A DNA stretch of 64,000 bases, from NCBI RefSeq assembly GCF_035607535.1, contig NZ_JAYDZX010000002.1, positions 1 through 64,000 of the forward strand, written 5' to 3'. This document shows, one piece after another, positions 1-7,691 of this stretch. The notes under the pieces were generated by a model. It worked only from the letters and a program-made list of their open reading frames with translations, did no database searches and was not told the origin of the DNA. Origin of the DNA: Salinimicrobium sp035607535 (GTDB lineage Bacteria > Bacteroidota > Bacteroidia > Flavobacteriales > Flavobacteriaceae). How positions within the stretch are numbered: the first letter of the stretch is position 1; each line of letters starts with the position of its first letter. The position numbers and the translations under genes were made by a program.

Positions 1-320
1 TCAAAAGCTACAGAAAGACCTTTTTGGCCTGCAGCGAGATTTCTTCGGTAGAAGGCGTTGCTTTCTTCGGCAGTGGAGAAGCCGGCGTACTGGCGGATAG
101 TCCATGGCCGCATCACATACATGGTACTGTACGGTCCTCTCAAAAAAGGAGGTATTCCGGCAGCGAAATTGAGGTGTTCCAGGTTCTCCAGATCCTTTTT
201 TGAATACGTCTTTCTACCCGTTTCTTTAGAGAGGTCCTTGAGATTATTTGGAGCCACAGTCTGATCGTTGGCTTTTTCGGGTTCCAAAAGTGTCCTATTT
301 TGAAGTGATTTTCTTTCCAT
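1..320 (-). CDS. mutB: Methylmalonyl-CoA mutase large subunit, N-terminal part (cut by window edge)
   Basis: The gene starts at the ATG at 320 and runs off the left edge, so only the first 106 residues are visible. They contain the substrate-entry segment FLRGPYSTMY (59-68) followed by MRPWTIRQYAGFSTAEESN, which is very strongly conserved in the B12-binding large subunit of methylmalonyl-CoA mutase. The family interconverts succinyl-CoA and (R)-methylmalonyl-CoA. The start lies 4 bp after the stop of the small-subunit gene, so the two are clearly one operon in the order small then large. The cobalamin-binding part lies outside the window. Confidence 0.95.
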   Translation of the reverse strand, partial: MERKSLQNRTLLEPEKANDQTVAPNNLKDLSKETGRKTYSKKDLENLEHLNFAAGIPPFLRGPYSTMYVMRPWTIRQYAGFSTAEESNAFYRRNLAAGQKGLSVAF

Positions 321-324
321 GATC

Positions 325-1713
325 TTAGCTTTCAATTGATTCTTTCTTTAATCTTTCCTGTTCCTTGGCTGCACTAAGTCTTCTCCCTGGAATAGGAGTG
401 ATGAGTGTATCTTTACTGGCAGGATTTTCAAAAGGATCAAACTCCAGGATATTGTGCATTTTTTCCTGGGAGTTCAAATATTTATTTGTCCCGATAAGGA
501 TCAAATCCCCCTTATCAAATAATTCCTGTTCTCTTGCTGCACTCTTCTCAATCCTTCTTTGGATCTCACCATTTTCTAAATGCTTTAAAAATCCTCCTTT
601 GGTCTTGATCTCTTCAAAGATCTTCAGGGCAGCGTCAATAAATTGAGAAGTAAGGCTTTCTATATAATATGAGCCGTCTGCAGGATTCGACACCTTATTA
701 AAGTAAGCTTCGTGTTTCAAAATAAGGAGTTGGTTGCGCGAAATGCGGCGGCCAAAGTCACTCTCCTTCCTAAAAAGAAAGTCGTAAGAAAGATTGGTAA
801 CAGCATCTACACCTCCCAGGACTGCACTCATACATTCTGTCGTGGTGCGAAGGAGGTTGACGTTGTAGTCATATATTGTCTTATTTCTCGTGCCAGGTGA
901 TGCCAGAATAAAGCAAGGCTGCTTTATGGAATAAGTTTGAGCAAGGCTGTTGAAAAGCTGCCTAAGCGCTCTTATTTTTGCTATTTCCAGGAAGTAATTA
1001 CTGCCGGTGGCCAAAATGAACTGTGGCTGCAATTCTTCCAGATTTTCCCCTTTTTGAGACAAGTAGTGGAGATATTCATCCAGATGGGCCAAAGCATACC
1101 CTAACTGCTGGGGAATATTAGCACCTGCATTTTGGTAAAGCGATACATCCACACTTACTGATGAGATAAATCCCTTAGCTCTGCTTTTTATAGATTTTAA
1201 GATCTCAAAATCCTTTTTTTGGTTAAAGAAGAAGTTTCCTTCTTTGGTCAACTGTCTAATAGGATCTATCTGCAGGAAGAAGTCTCCTTTTTGACCTTTT
1301 AGAGAGGCATTCATTTTATCTATAAATTCTTCAGAAAGAAATTTGAGATTGAAGAAAACCTGAACATCCTTAAGTTCAACCCCTTCAAAAAGAACATTTA
1401 AATCAACATCTTTAGAAGAGAGGAAAAGCCATAGGCTTTCTGCGCCTTTTTCCAAAGCTTCCTTTATTTGCCGGTTGCCTGTTGCGGCAGAGTCAACCAG
1501 GATCCTTTCAGATATACTCCAGGATCCGGGAGGTGGCAATTCTTTATTCTCCCTTACATCTTTGGCGGTGTAGAAAGGTTGTATTGAAATTTCATCCAGG
1601 GTCTTAAAAATGAGATTCCGTTCATAATCTTCCCCTCTTAGGTCCTTTTGGATCCTTAACTTCCAGTCTTCGGCTGAGACTTCAGGAAATTCTTTGAATA
1701 GTGATTCCTTCAT
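325..1713 (-). CDS. mutA: Methylmalonyl-CoA mutase small subunit
   Basis: This 462-residue protein has the TIM-barrel half of the methylmalonyl-CoA mutase small subunit, including the segment GGVDAVTNLSYDFLF and the downstream NPADGSYYIESLT stretch. It is shorter than classic actinobacterial MutA (over 600 residues) and appears to lack the C-terminal cobalamin-like domain. The small subunit has no active site of its own and stabilises the large subunit, whose gene begins 4 bp downstream. A loose -7 box on the minus strand (TACTTTCA at 1735-1728) would give a very short leader before the ATG at 1713. The gene diverges from the epimerase/decarboxylase operon of the same pathway. Confidence 0.93.
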   Translation of the reverse strand: MKESLFKEFPEVSAEDWKLRIQKDLRGEDYERNLIFKTLDEISIQPFYTAKDVRENKELPPPGSWSISERILVDSAATGNRQIKEALEKGAESLWLFLSSKDVDLNVLFEGVELKDVQVFFNLKFLSEEFIDKMNASLKGQKGDFFLQIDPIRQLTKEGNFFFNQKKDFEILKSIKSRAKGFISSVSVDVSLYQNAGANIPQQLGYALAHLDEYLHYLSQKGENLEELQPQFILATGSNYFLEIAKIRALRQLFNSLAQTYSIKQPCFILASPGTRNKTIYDYNVNLLRTTTECMSAVLGGVDAVTNLSYDFLFRKESDFGRRISRNQLLILKHEAYFNKVSNPADGSYYIESLTSQFIDAALKIFEEIKTKGGFLKHLENGEIQRRIEKSAAREQELFDKGDLILIGTNKYLNSQEKMHNILEFDPFENPASKDTLITPIPGRRLSAAKEQERLKKESIES

Positions 1714-2261
1714 TGGATTGGTTTTAATGAAAGTATTGGTATAGCTACGTTAGAGATTACATTGGTTTGTAACCTGTGTTGAAAATGCCCTTTTTCGGGC
1801 ATAAGAAATATTGTTTTTTGAAAAAGAAGGTCTTTTCTCCTGCTAATTTCAGGAGGGCAAATGATTCTCAAAAGTCGGTTTGGGCTGCATGAGAGGATAG
1901 CCTGCTTTAGATCTTTGATGAAGTAGAACAAAAAGCTCACAACCTAAATCTTATTTGGAAAGTTTTTACCGGGTTCTAATGGTGAAATCTCTGCTGAAAA
2001 ATGCTTATTCCCTGCGGAATTTTTCTTCGGAAATTCCGGTAGAAAACTCTCCTGTAAATTTACTCAATACTTTGCTGATTTGGGGCTCAAAAAAGGATGA
2101 TATTTCGCATCTTTTTAAGAAATCGTTCTCGCCGGAAGGAGGTTGCTAATATTAATTCGGACCCTTTGGTAGGCCTTGTTATTACTACAACGTTTGCGTT
2201 ATTTTCTAAAAAATATGCTCTCAGTTTTCGACCTCAGAAGTTAAAGTTTCGTTATCTTTAT
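1714..2261. other. Non-coding gap between the divergent methylmalonyl-CoA operons, left part
   Basis: No convincing gene is seen here. Short frames exist on both strands (for example 1710-1940 minus and 1955-2149 plus) but their translations have no recognisable domain, no signal peptide and no start context. A near-consensus -7 box TATCTTTA lies at 2253-2260 on the plus strand and would serve the hairpin RNA candidate just downstream. The rest may be untranslated leader or decayed sequence. Confidence 0.5.
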
Positions 2262-2400
2262 AGGGACTTAAGAGACCCCTGAAATGATACTCCTGGAGAG
2301 GCATATTTTGGACCGTTTTCGGTTGCGTTTTTTCTTCCAGAATTTAAGAATTGCGCTGCTCCTTTTTTTGAAGATGCTTATCTCAAGTATCATTTTTTTT
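2262..2400 (+). ncRNA. Candidate structured small RNA closed by a long-range stem and ended by a T-run
   Basis: The bases AAATGATACT (2282-2291) pair perfectly with AGTATCATTT (2386-2395). The stem continues inward with GAGA (2296-2299) against TCTC (2381-2384) and GCAT (2301-2304) against ATGC (2374-2377). A run of eight T (2393-2400) follows, so the 3' end looks like an intrinsic terminator closed by a long hairpin. A near-consensus -7 box (TATCTTTA, 2253-2260) sits just before the proposed 5' end. The shape, an elongated rod with internal loops, recalls 6S RNA, but I cannot identify a family. A 39-codon minus-strand frame covers the same bases and looks like chance. The 5' end is approximate. 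Confidence 0.4.
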
Positions 2401-2455
2401 ATTCCTGAAAACGGGATAATCAACCAAGAACAACTTTTTACATAAATGAATTTAC

Positions 2456-2482
2456 AAAATCGCCGGAGTGCGATTTTTTTTT
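2456..2482 (+). terminator. Rho-independent terminator before the epimerase gene
   Basis: An 8-bp perfect stem AAAATCGC (2456-2463) / GCGATTTT (2470-2477) with loop CGGAGT is followed by more T. It reads on the plus strand, yet no plus-strand protein gene lies upstream in the window, which supports transcription of the preceding non-coding stretch. Confidence 0.65.
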
Positions 2483-2521
2483 GCTCTAAACTGAAAATAA
2501 TTTTTAACCAATCAATTGATT

Positions 2522-2935
2522 ATGGAGCCAACGCATATAGAACATATCGGCATTGCCGTGAAAGACCTTGAGGAAGCAATTCCATTTTATGAAAAGACCT
2601 TCGGCTTGAAATGCTATGCTGTAGAAGAGGTGAAGGAACAAAAAGTGAAGACTGCCTTCTTCAAAGTAGGACAGACCAAAATTGAATTACTCGAATCTAC
2701 AGAGCCCGATGGTCCCATCGGGAAATTTATAGAAAAGAAAGGGCCTGGAGTTCATCACATCGCATTTGCGGTGAATGGGATACAGGAGAGATTGAACGAA
2801 CTGGAAAAGAAGGATGTGCAGTTAATAGATAAGGCTCCGCGAAAGGGAGCAGAGGGTCTTAACATTGCCTTCCTGCACCCTAAATCGACATTTGGAGTAC
2901 TTACCGAGCTCTGTGAACAACCAAAGGAGAACTAA
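2522..2935 (+). CDS. mce: Methylmalonyl-CoA epimerase
   Basis: This 137-residue protein is a single VOC/glyoxalase-fold epimerase that interconverts (S)- and (R)-methylmalonyl-CoA, linking the decarboxylase to the mutase. It opens with HIEHIGIAVKDLEEAI. The expected metal ligands are visible: His8, His78/79 in GVHHIAF and Glu129 in GVLTELCE. An in-frame TTG lies at 2516, but the ATG at 2522 gives the normal N terminus and is preferred. It is the first gene of a plus-strand operon, 12 bp before the carboxyltransferase gene. Confidence 0.95.
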   Translation: MEPTHIEHIGIAVKDLEEAIPFYEKTFGLKCYAVEEVKEQKVKTAFFKVGQTKIELLESTEPDGPIGKFIEKKGPGVHHIAFAVNGIQERLNELEKKDVQLIDKAPRKGAEGLNIAFLHPKSTFGVLTELCEQPKEN

Positions 2936-2947
2936 AATAATTAAGTA

Positions 2948-4507
2948 ATGACTAGTCAGGATAAAGTAAATGAACTGATCCAAAAACGGGAATTAGCCCG
3001 GTTGGGAGGAGGACAGGAGCGGATAGATGCTCAACACCAAAAAGGAAAACTTACTGCCCGGGAACGTATCGACATCCTTCTGGATGACGGAAGTTTTGAG
3101 GAATTTGACATGTTTGTCACCCACAGGTGTTCCAACTTCGGAATGCAGAAAAATAAGGTGCTCGGGGATGGAGTGGTTACCGGTCATGGTACTATTGATG
3201 GCCGGGTGGTCTATGTCTTCTCTCAGGATTTCACGGTTTTTGGAGGTTCCCTTTCTGAAACTTTTGCTCAAAAGATCTGTAAGGTAATGGACATGGCCAT
3301 GAAAGCCGGAGCTCCTCTTATAGGAATCAACGACAGTGGGGGAGCCCGTATCCAGGAAGGGGTAACTTCCCTGGCGGGTTATGCAGAGATCTTTGAGCGA
3401 AACATACTGGCTTCCGGATTAATACCTCAGATTTCTGCCATTTTTGGACCCTGTGCCGGAGGAGCTGTTTACTCACCTGCGCTAACAGACTTTGTCATGA
3501 TGACCGAGGAGAACAGCTATATGTTCGTTACCGGGCCAAAAGTGGTAAAAACAGTCACCGGTGAAGATATATCGGTCAACAATCTCGGGGGAGCGAACGT
3601 GCACGCATCAAAATCGGGTGTTTCACATTTCAAGGTATCTTCCGAAGAAAATGGTCTGCTTCTTATAAGAAAGTTGCTTTCTTATCTGCCACAGAACAAC
3701 CTGGAAGAAGCTCCTCTCTTTAATAATAGCGACCCAATTGACAGGCGGGATGATTTTCTAAACACAATCATTCCCGATAATCCCAATCAGCCATACGACA
3801 TGCAGGAGGTGATCTACAGTATAGTCGACGAAGGGGAATTTCTAGAGGTGCATAGAAACTACGCCAAAAATATCATTGTAGGTTTTGCCAGGATGGATGG
3901 CCAGTCCGTTGGTATTGTAGCAAATCAACCCAACTTTCTGGCAGGCGTCTTAGATAGTGATGCTTCCAGAAAGGCAGCCAGGTTTGTACGATTCTGTGAT
4001 GCTTTCAATATCCCGATCCTTACCCTGGTAGATGTTCCCGGATTTTTGCCCGGCAGCGGCCAGGAATACGCAGGGATCATTATCCACGGGGCAAAGTTAA
4101 TGTTCGCCTATGGAGAAGCTACTGTTCCCAAGATCACTATAACCCTGAGAAAATCGTACGGAGGAGCGCACGATGTGATGAGCTGTAAACAGCTGCGGGG
4201 AGATCTTAACTACGCATGGCCATCGGCAGAGATTGCAGTAATGGGTGCCGCGGGAGCTATAGAAGTGCTTGAAGGAAGGACAATGAGCGGAATTGCCGAC
4301 CCGGAAGAAAGATTAAAATACAAAGAAGAGAAAGAGCAGGAGTACAGGAAAAAATTTGCAAATCCTTACGAGGCTGCAGCTTATGGCTATATAGATGATG
4401 TCATTGAACCGCGAAACACAAGGTTCAGGGTGATTAGGGGACTTCAAACCCTACAAACCAAGAAAGTGACCAATCCTCCCAAGAAGCACAACAATATCCC
4501 TCTTTAA
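2948..4507 (+). CDS. Methylmalonyl-CoA decarboxylase / propionyl-CoA carboxylase carboxyltransferase subunit
   Basis: The 519-residue protein is an acyl-CoA carboxyltransferase of the PccB/MmdA family. The N-half has GGARIQEGVTSLAGYAEIF and GPCAGGAVYSPALTDF; the C-half has DVPGFLPGSGQEYAG and SYGGAHDVMSCKQL, the usual acyl-CoA and carboxybiotin binding segments. Sequence alone does not separate carboxylase from decarboxylase. The following genes encode an OadG-like anchor, a lone biotin carrier and a sodium-pump beta subunit, with no biotin carboxylase gene, which favours the alpha subunit of a sodium-translocating methylmalonyl-CoA decarboxylase (MmdA). Confidence 0.93.
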   Translation: MTSQDKVNELIQKRELARLGGGQERIDAQHQKGKLTARERIDILLDDGSFEEFDMFVTHRCSNFGMQKNKVLGDGVVTGHGTIDGRVVYVFSQDFTVFGGSLSETFAQKICKVMDMAMKAGAPLIGINDSGGARIQEGVTSLAGYAEIFERNILASGLIPQISAIFGPCAGGAVYSPALTDFVMMTEENSYMFVTGPKVVKTVTGEDISVNNLGGANVHASKSGVSHFKVSSEENGLLLIRKLLSYLPQNNLEEAPLFNNSDPIDRRDDFLNTIIPDNPNQPYDMQEVIYSIVDEGEFLEVHRNYAKNIIVGFARMDGQSVGIVANQPNFLAGVLDSDASRKAARFVRFCDAFNIPILTLVDVPGFLPGSGQEYAGIIIHGAKLMFAYGEATVPKITITLRKSYGGAHDVMSCKQLRGDLNYAWPSAEIAVMGAAGAIEVLEGRTMSGIADPEERLKYKEEKEQEYRKKFANPYEAAAYGYIDDVIEPRNTRFRVIRGLQTLQTKKVTNPPKKHNNIPL

Positions 4508-4517
4508 GAAAATAATC

Positions 4518-4889
4518 ATGGACGAAACAACAATATTAAATGTTGACTGGTCGCAGATCTGGATCATTACAGGAGTCGGCTATAGTGTGGTATTTATTGC
4601 TCTGCTTTTACTCATGTTCTGTTTTAAGAATATGCCAAAGATCCTGAACCTGGGCTTGAGACAAAAATTTAGGGAGGTGAAGGAAAGAGCTAAAGCCAGG
4701 AACAACGGGAACCTGGAAGAGGAGAAATATCTCTCCGGCGAAATAAGTGCCGCCATTGGAATGGCTATCACCCTTTATTTAAAGGAGCAGCATGATGAGG
4801 AGAGTGGGATCATCACAATAAAAAGGGTTGCCCGTACCTATTCTCCCTGGAACTCAAAAATATACGGAGTAAACAATAACCCGAGGTAA
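4518..4889 (+). CDS. OadG-like small membrane subunit of the sodium-pump decarboxylase
   Basis: The 123-residue protein has one strong membrane helix near residues 14-36, then a basic, hydrophilic tail. This is the layout of OadG/MmdD, the small subunit that holds the decarboxylase complex together at the membrane. Sequence conservation in this family is low, so the call rests on topology and on position between the carboxyltransferase gene (10 bp upstream) and the biotin carrier gene (10 bp downstream). The tail (ITIKRVARTYSPWNSKIYG) is not a known catalytic motif. Confidence 0.75.
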   Translation: MDETTILNVDWSQIWIITGVGYSVVFIALLLLMFCFKNMPKILNLGLRQKFREVKERAKARNNGNLEEEKYLSGEISAAIGMAITLYLKEQHDEESGIITIKRVARTYSPWNSKIYGVNNNPR

Positions 4890-4899
4890 AGATAAAGAC

Positions 4900-5328
4900 A
4901 TGAAAAAATTCAATTTTACCATCAACGGAAATAAATATGCGGTTGACCTGAAGGAGTTTGAAGACGAACAGGCAGTCATCCATGTCAACGGAACAGAATA
5001 CGTGGTGGAAATACACCAGGAGCGAAAAAAAGCGGCTAAGACCCCCAAACTTGTGCGGGAGAGTGTGGTGCGGCAACCTGGAGAAGGCCGTATAGAAAGA
5101 AAAGTATCAGCCGGAGGTTTTCCTGTAGAAGCACCTTTACCCGGCAGCATCTTCAAACTAAAGGTAAAGGTAGGTGATACTGTAGAGAAGGGTGATTCCC
5201 TGCTCATCCTGGAAGCCATGAAAATGGAAAATGAAGTGCTGGCAGATCAGGCCGGAGTTATAAAGGAAATCAGGGTCAAAGAAGGGGATGCAGTACTGCA
5301 AAATGATCTTTTGCTCGTAATAGAATAA
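4900..5328 (+). CDS. Biotin carboxyl carrier protein of the decarboxylase
   Basis: This 142-residue protein ends in a biotinyl/lipoyl domain (about residues 72-142). The attachment motif EAMKM is at 105-109, so Lys108 should carry biotin. A flexible charged linker (about 40-72) joins it to a small N-terminal domain. The carrier shuttles carboxyl groups between the carboxyltransferase and the membrane beta subunit (MmdC role). It lies 10 bp after the OadG-like gene and 46 bp before the beta-subunit gene. Confidence 0.93.
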   Translation: MKKFNFTINGNKYAVDLKEFEDEQAVIHVNGTEYVVEIHQERKKAAKTPKLVRESVVRQPGEGRIERKVSAGGFPVEAPLPGSIFKLKVKVGDTVEKGDSLLILEAMKMENEVLADQAGVIKEIRVKEGDAVLQNDLLLVIE

Positions 5329-5374
5329 GAATAATTTGTTCTAAACACACTCCCCCAATTTAAAAATGTGAATC

Positions 5375-6628
5375 GTGAAAAAATTACTCACCACCATAGC
5401 TATACTCGGGCTACTCTACCTTATTCCCATTCTTTTTGGAGGGGAATTAATGGCCCAAAATCTCGTTTTTGAAATTCCGGAAGAAACAGGAAGCCTTGTA
5501 GAGGGCCTCCTTCACTTCTGGGATTATACCGGCTTTTCCAACGCTACTTTTGGAAACTTCATAATGATAGCTGTAGGATTGTTTTTCATATTTCTGGCTA
5601 TCAGGTTTCACTATGAACCCCTACTACTAATTCCAATTGGAACTGGTATCCTTTTAGGCAATATCCCTTTTCCAGCAGGTGCAGGGGTAGGTATCTATGA
5701 ATCGGGCTCTGTGCTTAACTACTTGTATTTTGGTGTTACCCAGGGGATATATCCTCCATTGATATTTCTTGGAATAGGAGCTATGACCGACTTTTCCTCC
5801 CTTATTTCAAATCCCCGGTTGATGTTGCTGGGAGCTGCGGCACAGGTAGGGGTTTTTGGAACCTTTATAGGAGCTGTAGCCCTGGGTTTTGAGATACATG
5901 AAGCCGGAGCTATTTCCATCATTGGTGGGGCAGATGGTCCAACAGCGATCTTTGCTTCAGCAAAATTGGCGCCGCAACTCATAGGCAGTATCGCGATTGC
6001 CGCATATTCCTATATGGCTCTTGTACCTGTAATTCAGCCTCCAATAATGAAATTGCTCATCTCAAAAAAGGAGAGGTTGATAAGGATGAAACCTCCAAGG
6101 GCGGTTTCCCGGACGGAAAAGATCCTTTTTCCAATCATTGGGCTGTTGCTTACCACCTTTATTTCTCCTTCTGCCATTCCACTTCTGGGAATGCTTTTCT
6201 TCGGAAATATTCTCAAAGAGAGCGGAGTAACCGAGCGGTTGGCTGAAACTGCCAGGACAAAAATGATCGATATCGTGACCATTTTACTGGGTGTTACTGT
6301 GGGAGCTTCCACCCAGGCCAGCGTTTTCCTTACCGCAAGCTCCATTAAGATCTTCGCTCTGGGGGCAGTCTCATTTATCATAGCCACTGCCGGGGGACTA
6401 ATTTTTGCCAAAGTAATGAACCTCTTCCTAAGTGAAAAGAACAAGATCAATCCGCTTATTGGTGCTGCGGGTGTATCTGCAGTGCCCGATAGTGCACGGG
6501 TAGTTCAGCAGGAAGGGATCAAGAGCGACCGTTCCAATCACCTGCTTATGCATGCCATGGCGCCAAATGTAAGTGGCGTAATAGGATCTGCCGTTGCAGC
6601 AGGTATCATGATAAGTTTCTTAATGTAA
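5375..6628 (+). CDS. Sodium-translocating decarboxylase beta subunit (OadB/MmdB family)
   Basis: The 417-residue protein has about ten membrane helices and the conserved family segments AGAISIIGGADGPTAIFASAKLAP, in which the Asp is needed for sodium transport, and GAAGVSAVPDSARVVQ. The family removes CO2 from carboxybiotin and exports Na+ across the inner membrane. The start is a GTG at 5375, with a KKLL signal-like N terminus; the nearest upstream ATG runs into a stop. It is the last gene of the operon and is followed by a strong terminator. Confidence 0.94.
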   Translation: MKKLLTTIAILGLLYLIPILFGGELMAQNLVFEIPEETGSLVEGLLHFWDYTGFSNATFGNFIMIAVGLFFIFLAIRFHYEPLLLIPIGTGILLGNIPFPAGAGVGIYESGSVLNYLYFGVTQGIYPPLIFLGIGAMTDFSSLISNPRLMLLGAAAQVGVFGTFIGAVALGFEIHEAGAISIIGGADGPTAIFASAKLAPQLIGSIAIAAYSYMALVPVIQPPIMKLLISKKERLIRMKPPRAVSRTEKILFPIIGLLLTTFISPSAIPLLGMLFFGNILKESGVTERLAETARTKMIDIVTILLGVTVGASTQASVFLTASSIKIFALGAVSFIIATAGGLIFAKVMNLFLSEKNKINPLIGAAGVSAVPDSARVVQQEGIKSDRSNHLLMHAMAPNVSGVIGSAVAAGIMISFLM

Positions 6629-6650
6629 AACAGGGATTAAAATTTTTGAA

Positions 6651-6682
6651 AAGGTCCCGGACTTTGAGCCGGGACTTTTTTT
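6651..6682 (+). terminator. Rho-independent terminator of the decarboxylase operon
   Basis: The stem GTCCCGG (6654-6660) / CCGGGAC (6669-6675) is flanked by A residues and followed by seven T. It lies between the convergent operon end and the DUF2490 gene. Confidence 0.85.
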
Positions 6683-6687
6683 ATTCA

Positions 6688-7362
6688 TCAAGGTTGATTC
6701 CTGTTACCTTCTAAAAGGTCTGTTTTGAAAAACATGGCCAGTCTTAGCCTGTCATAATGAGCACGATCAAAATGTAGTTTTAAATATCCGAGTTCCAGCC
6801 GGAGGTTTGGGTTTAGATGGTAACCCAGGGCGAGGGCAACTCTGTCCTGGTTAAAATAAGGTGTCCCCGTATTTATAAAGATCTCATTAAAGGCAGAGAG
6901 ATAGAAATTCCCGGAAAGTGGATGTTCTACCTTGAGCCGGTATCGAATCCTGTGAGAGAGATCGTATTGAGGTTCCTTTCTTGTCCAAATAGACTCGAAG
7001 CGGTAACGGTGAGAAATTCCCAAGCCGGAATATCTGCTGCTAAGATTAAGCTCTTGCCATGCTCTGTGTTGGAACTGAGACCTATCTTCTGAATACGACT
7101 CCGAATAGAAATAATCGTAGCCAATAGATACCAGTGCATTATCTGTAAACCGATAGGCCACGCCTGTGCGTAGAAGTATGAACTGAAGATCATCATAAAC
7201 CCGGTAGTGCTGCGAAATAGCTGTGGTTCCAAGGCACCACTTTTCAGATAATTTATGTTGCCCGACAACTTCTGTCCAGCTACCTGTAAATTCCCTGGGA
7301 TTTTGTGCTGAAAAAAAGGAACTGTAGAACAGGAACAGTAGTAAAAATGCCCTTTTTGACAT
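6688..7362 (-). CDS. DUF2490 family outer-membrane beta-barrel protein
   Basis: The 224-residue product has a signal peptide (about 1-19, ending SAQ) and then repeated amphipathic strands rich in Tyr, Arg and Asn (for example LGISHRYRFE, YRLKVEHPL, NLRLELGYLKLHF), the pattern of DUF2490 proteins. These are thought to be small outer-membrane barrels; their function is not known. The gene stands alone between a convergent terminator and an upstream non-coding gap. Confidence 0.75.
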   Translation of the reverse strand: MSKRAFLLLFLFYSSFFSAQNPREFTGSWTEVVGQHKLSEKWCLGTTAISQHYRVYDDLQFILLRTGVAYRFTDNALVSIGYDYFYSESYSEDRSQFQHRAWQELNLSSRYSGLGISHRYRFESIWTRKEPQYDLSHRIRYRLKVEHPLSGNFYLSAFNEIFINTGTPYFNQDRVALALGYHLNPNLRLELGYLKLHFDRAHYDRLRLAMFFKTDLLEGNRNQP

Positions 7363-7513
7363 GGCAGTAATTTCCCTTTAAGTTAAGGAATAACCGTATC
7401 AACTGAAAAAGATTTGGCTTCTAATTACCTTCCAAAAAGGCCTTTTTTTGGAGGGCTTATCGGGAGAAAATTGGATTTTTGTGAGGAGAAAAAAGATGGA
7501 ACCTATATAAAAT

Positions 7514-7541
7514 AAAAAAGGTGGAAAGCTCCACCTTTTTT
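7514..7541 (-). terminator. Rho-independent terminator downstream of purF
   Basis: A 12-bp perfect stem (7514-7525 with 7530-7541) around the loop AAGC has A6 on one side and T6 on the other, so it can work in both directions. It lies about 150 bp past the purF stop. The rest of the 7363-7691 gap holds no recognisable gene. Confidence 0.8.
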
Positions 7542-7691
7542 GCCCCAAATCTACCATGAACTTAACCTACTTATGTTATGGCTTTGTAAAAGTAGATATT
7601 ATTCTGTGTCTTTCAGATCTTTTTAGATGAAAAGCAAATATTTTAGCCAAACTACACAAGCTCTTTTAAGGACGTGAGAAAATAGATCAAC

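Noticed and set aside
1710..1940. 76-codon minus-strand frame whose stop overlaps the mutA start
   Set aside because: The overlap is of the ATGA type, but the translation has no domain, signal or family resemblance and looks like chance sequence in a non-coding gap.
1955..2282. Two overlapping plus-strand frames (64 and 61 codons) in the gap before the RNA candidate
   Set aside because: No recognisable product, no start context and no conservation that can be judged; more likely leader or decayed DNA.
2283..2394. Basic 39-codon minus-strand frame covering the RNA candidate
   Set aside because: It is explained by the A/T-rich arms of the hairpin; there is no terminator or promoter in that direction.
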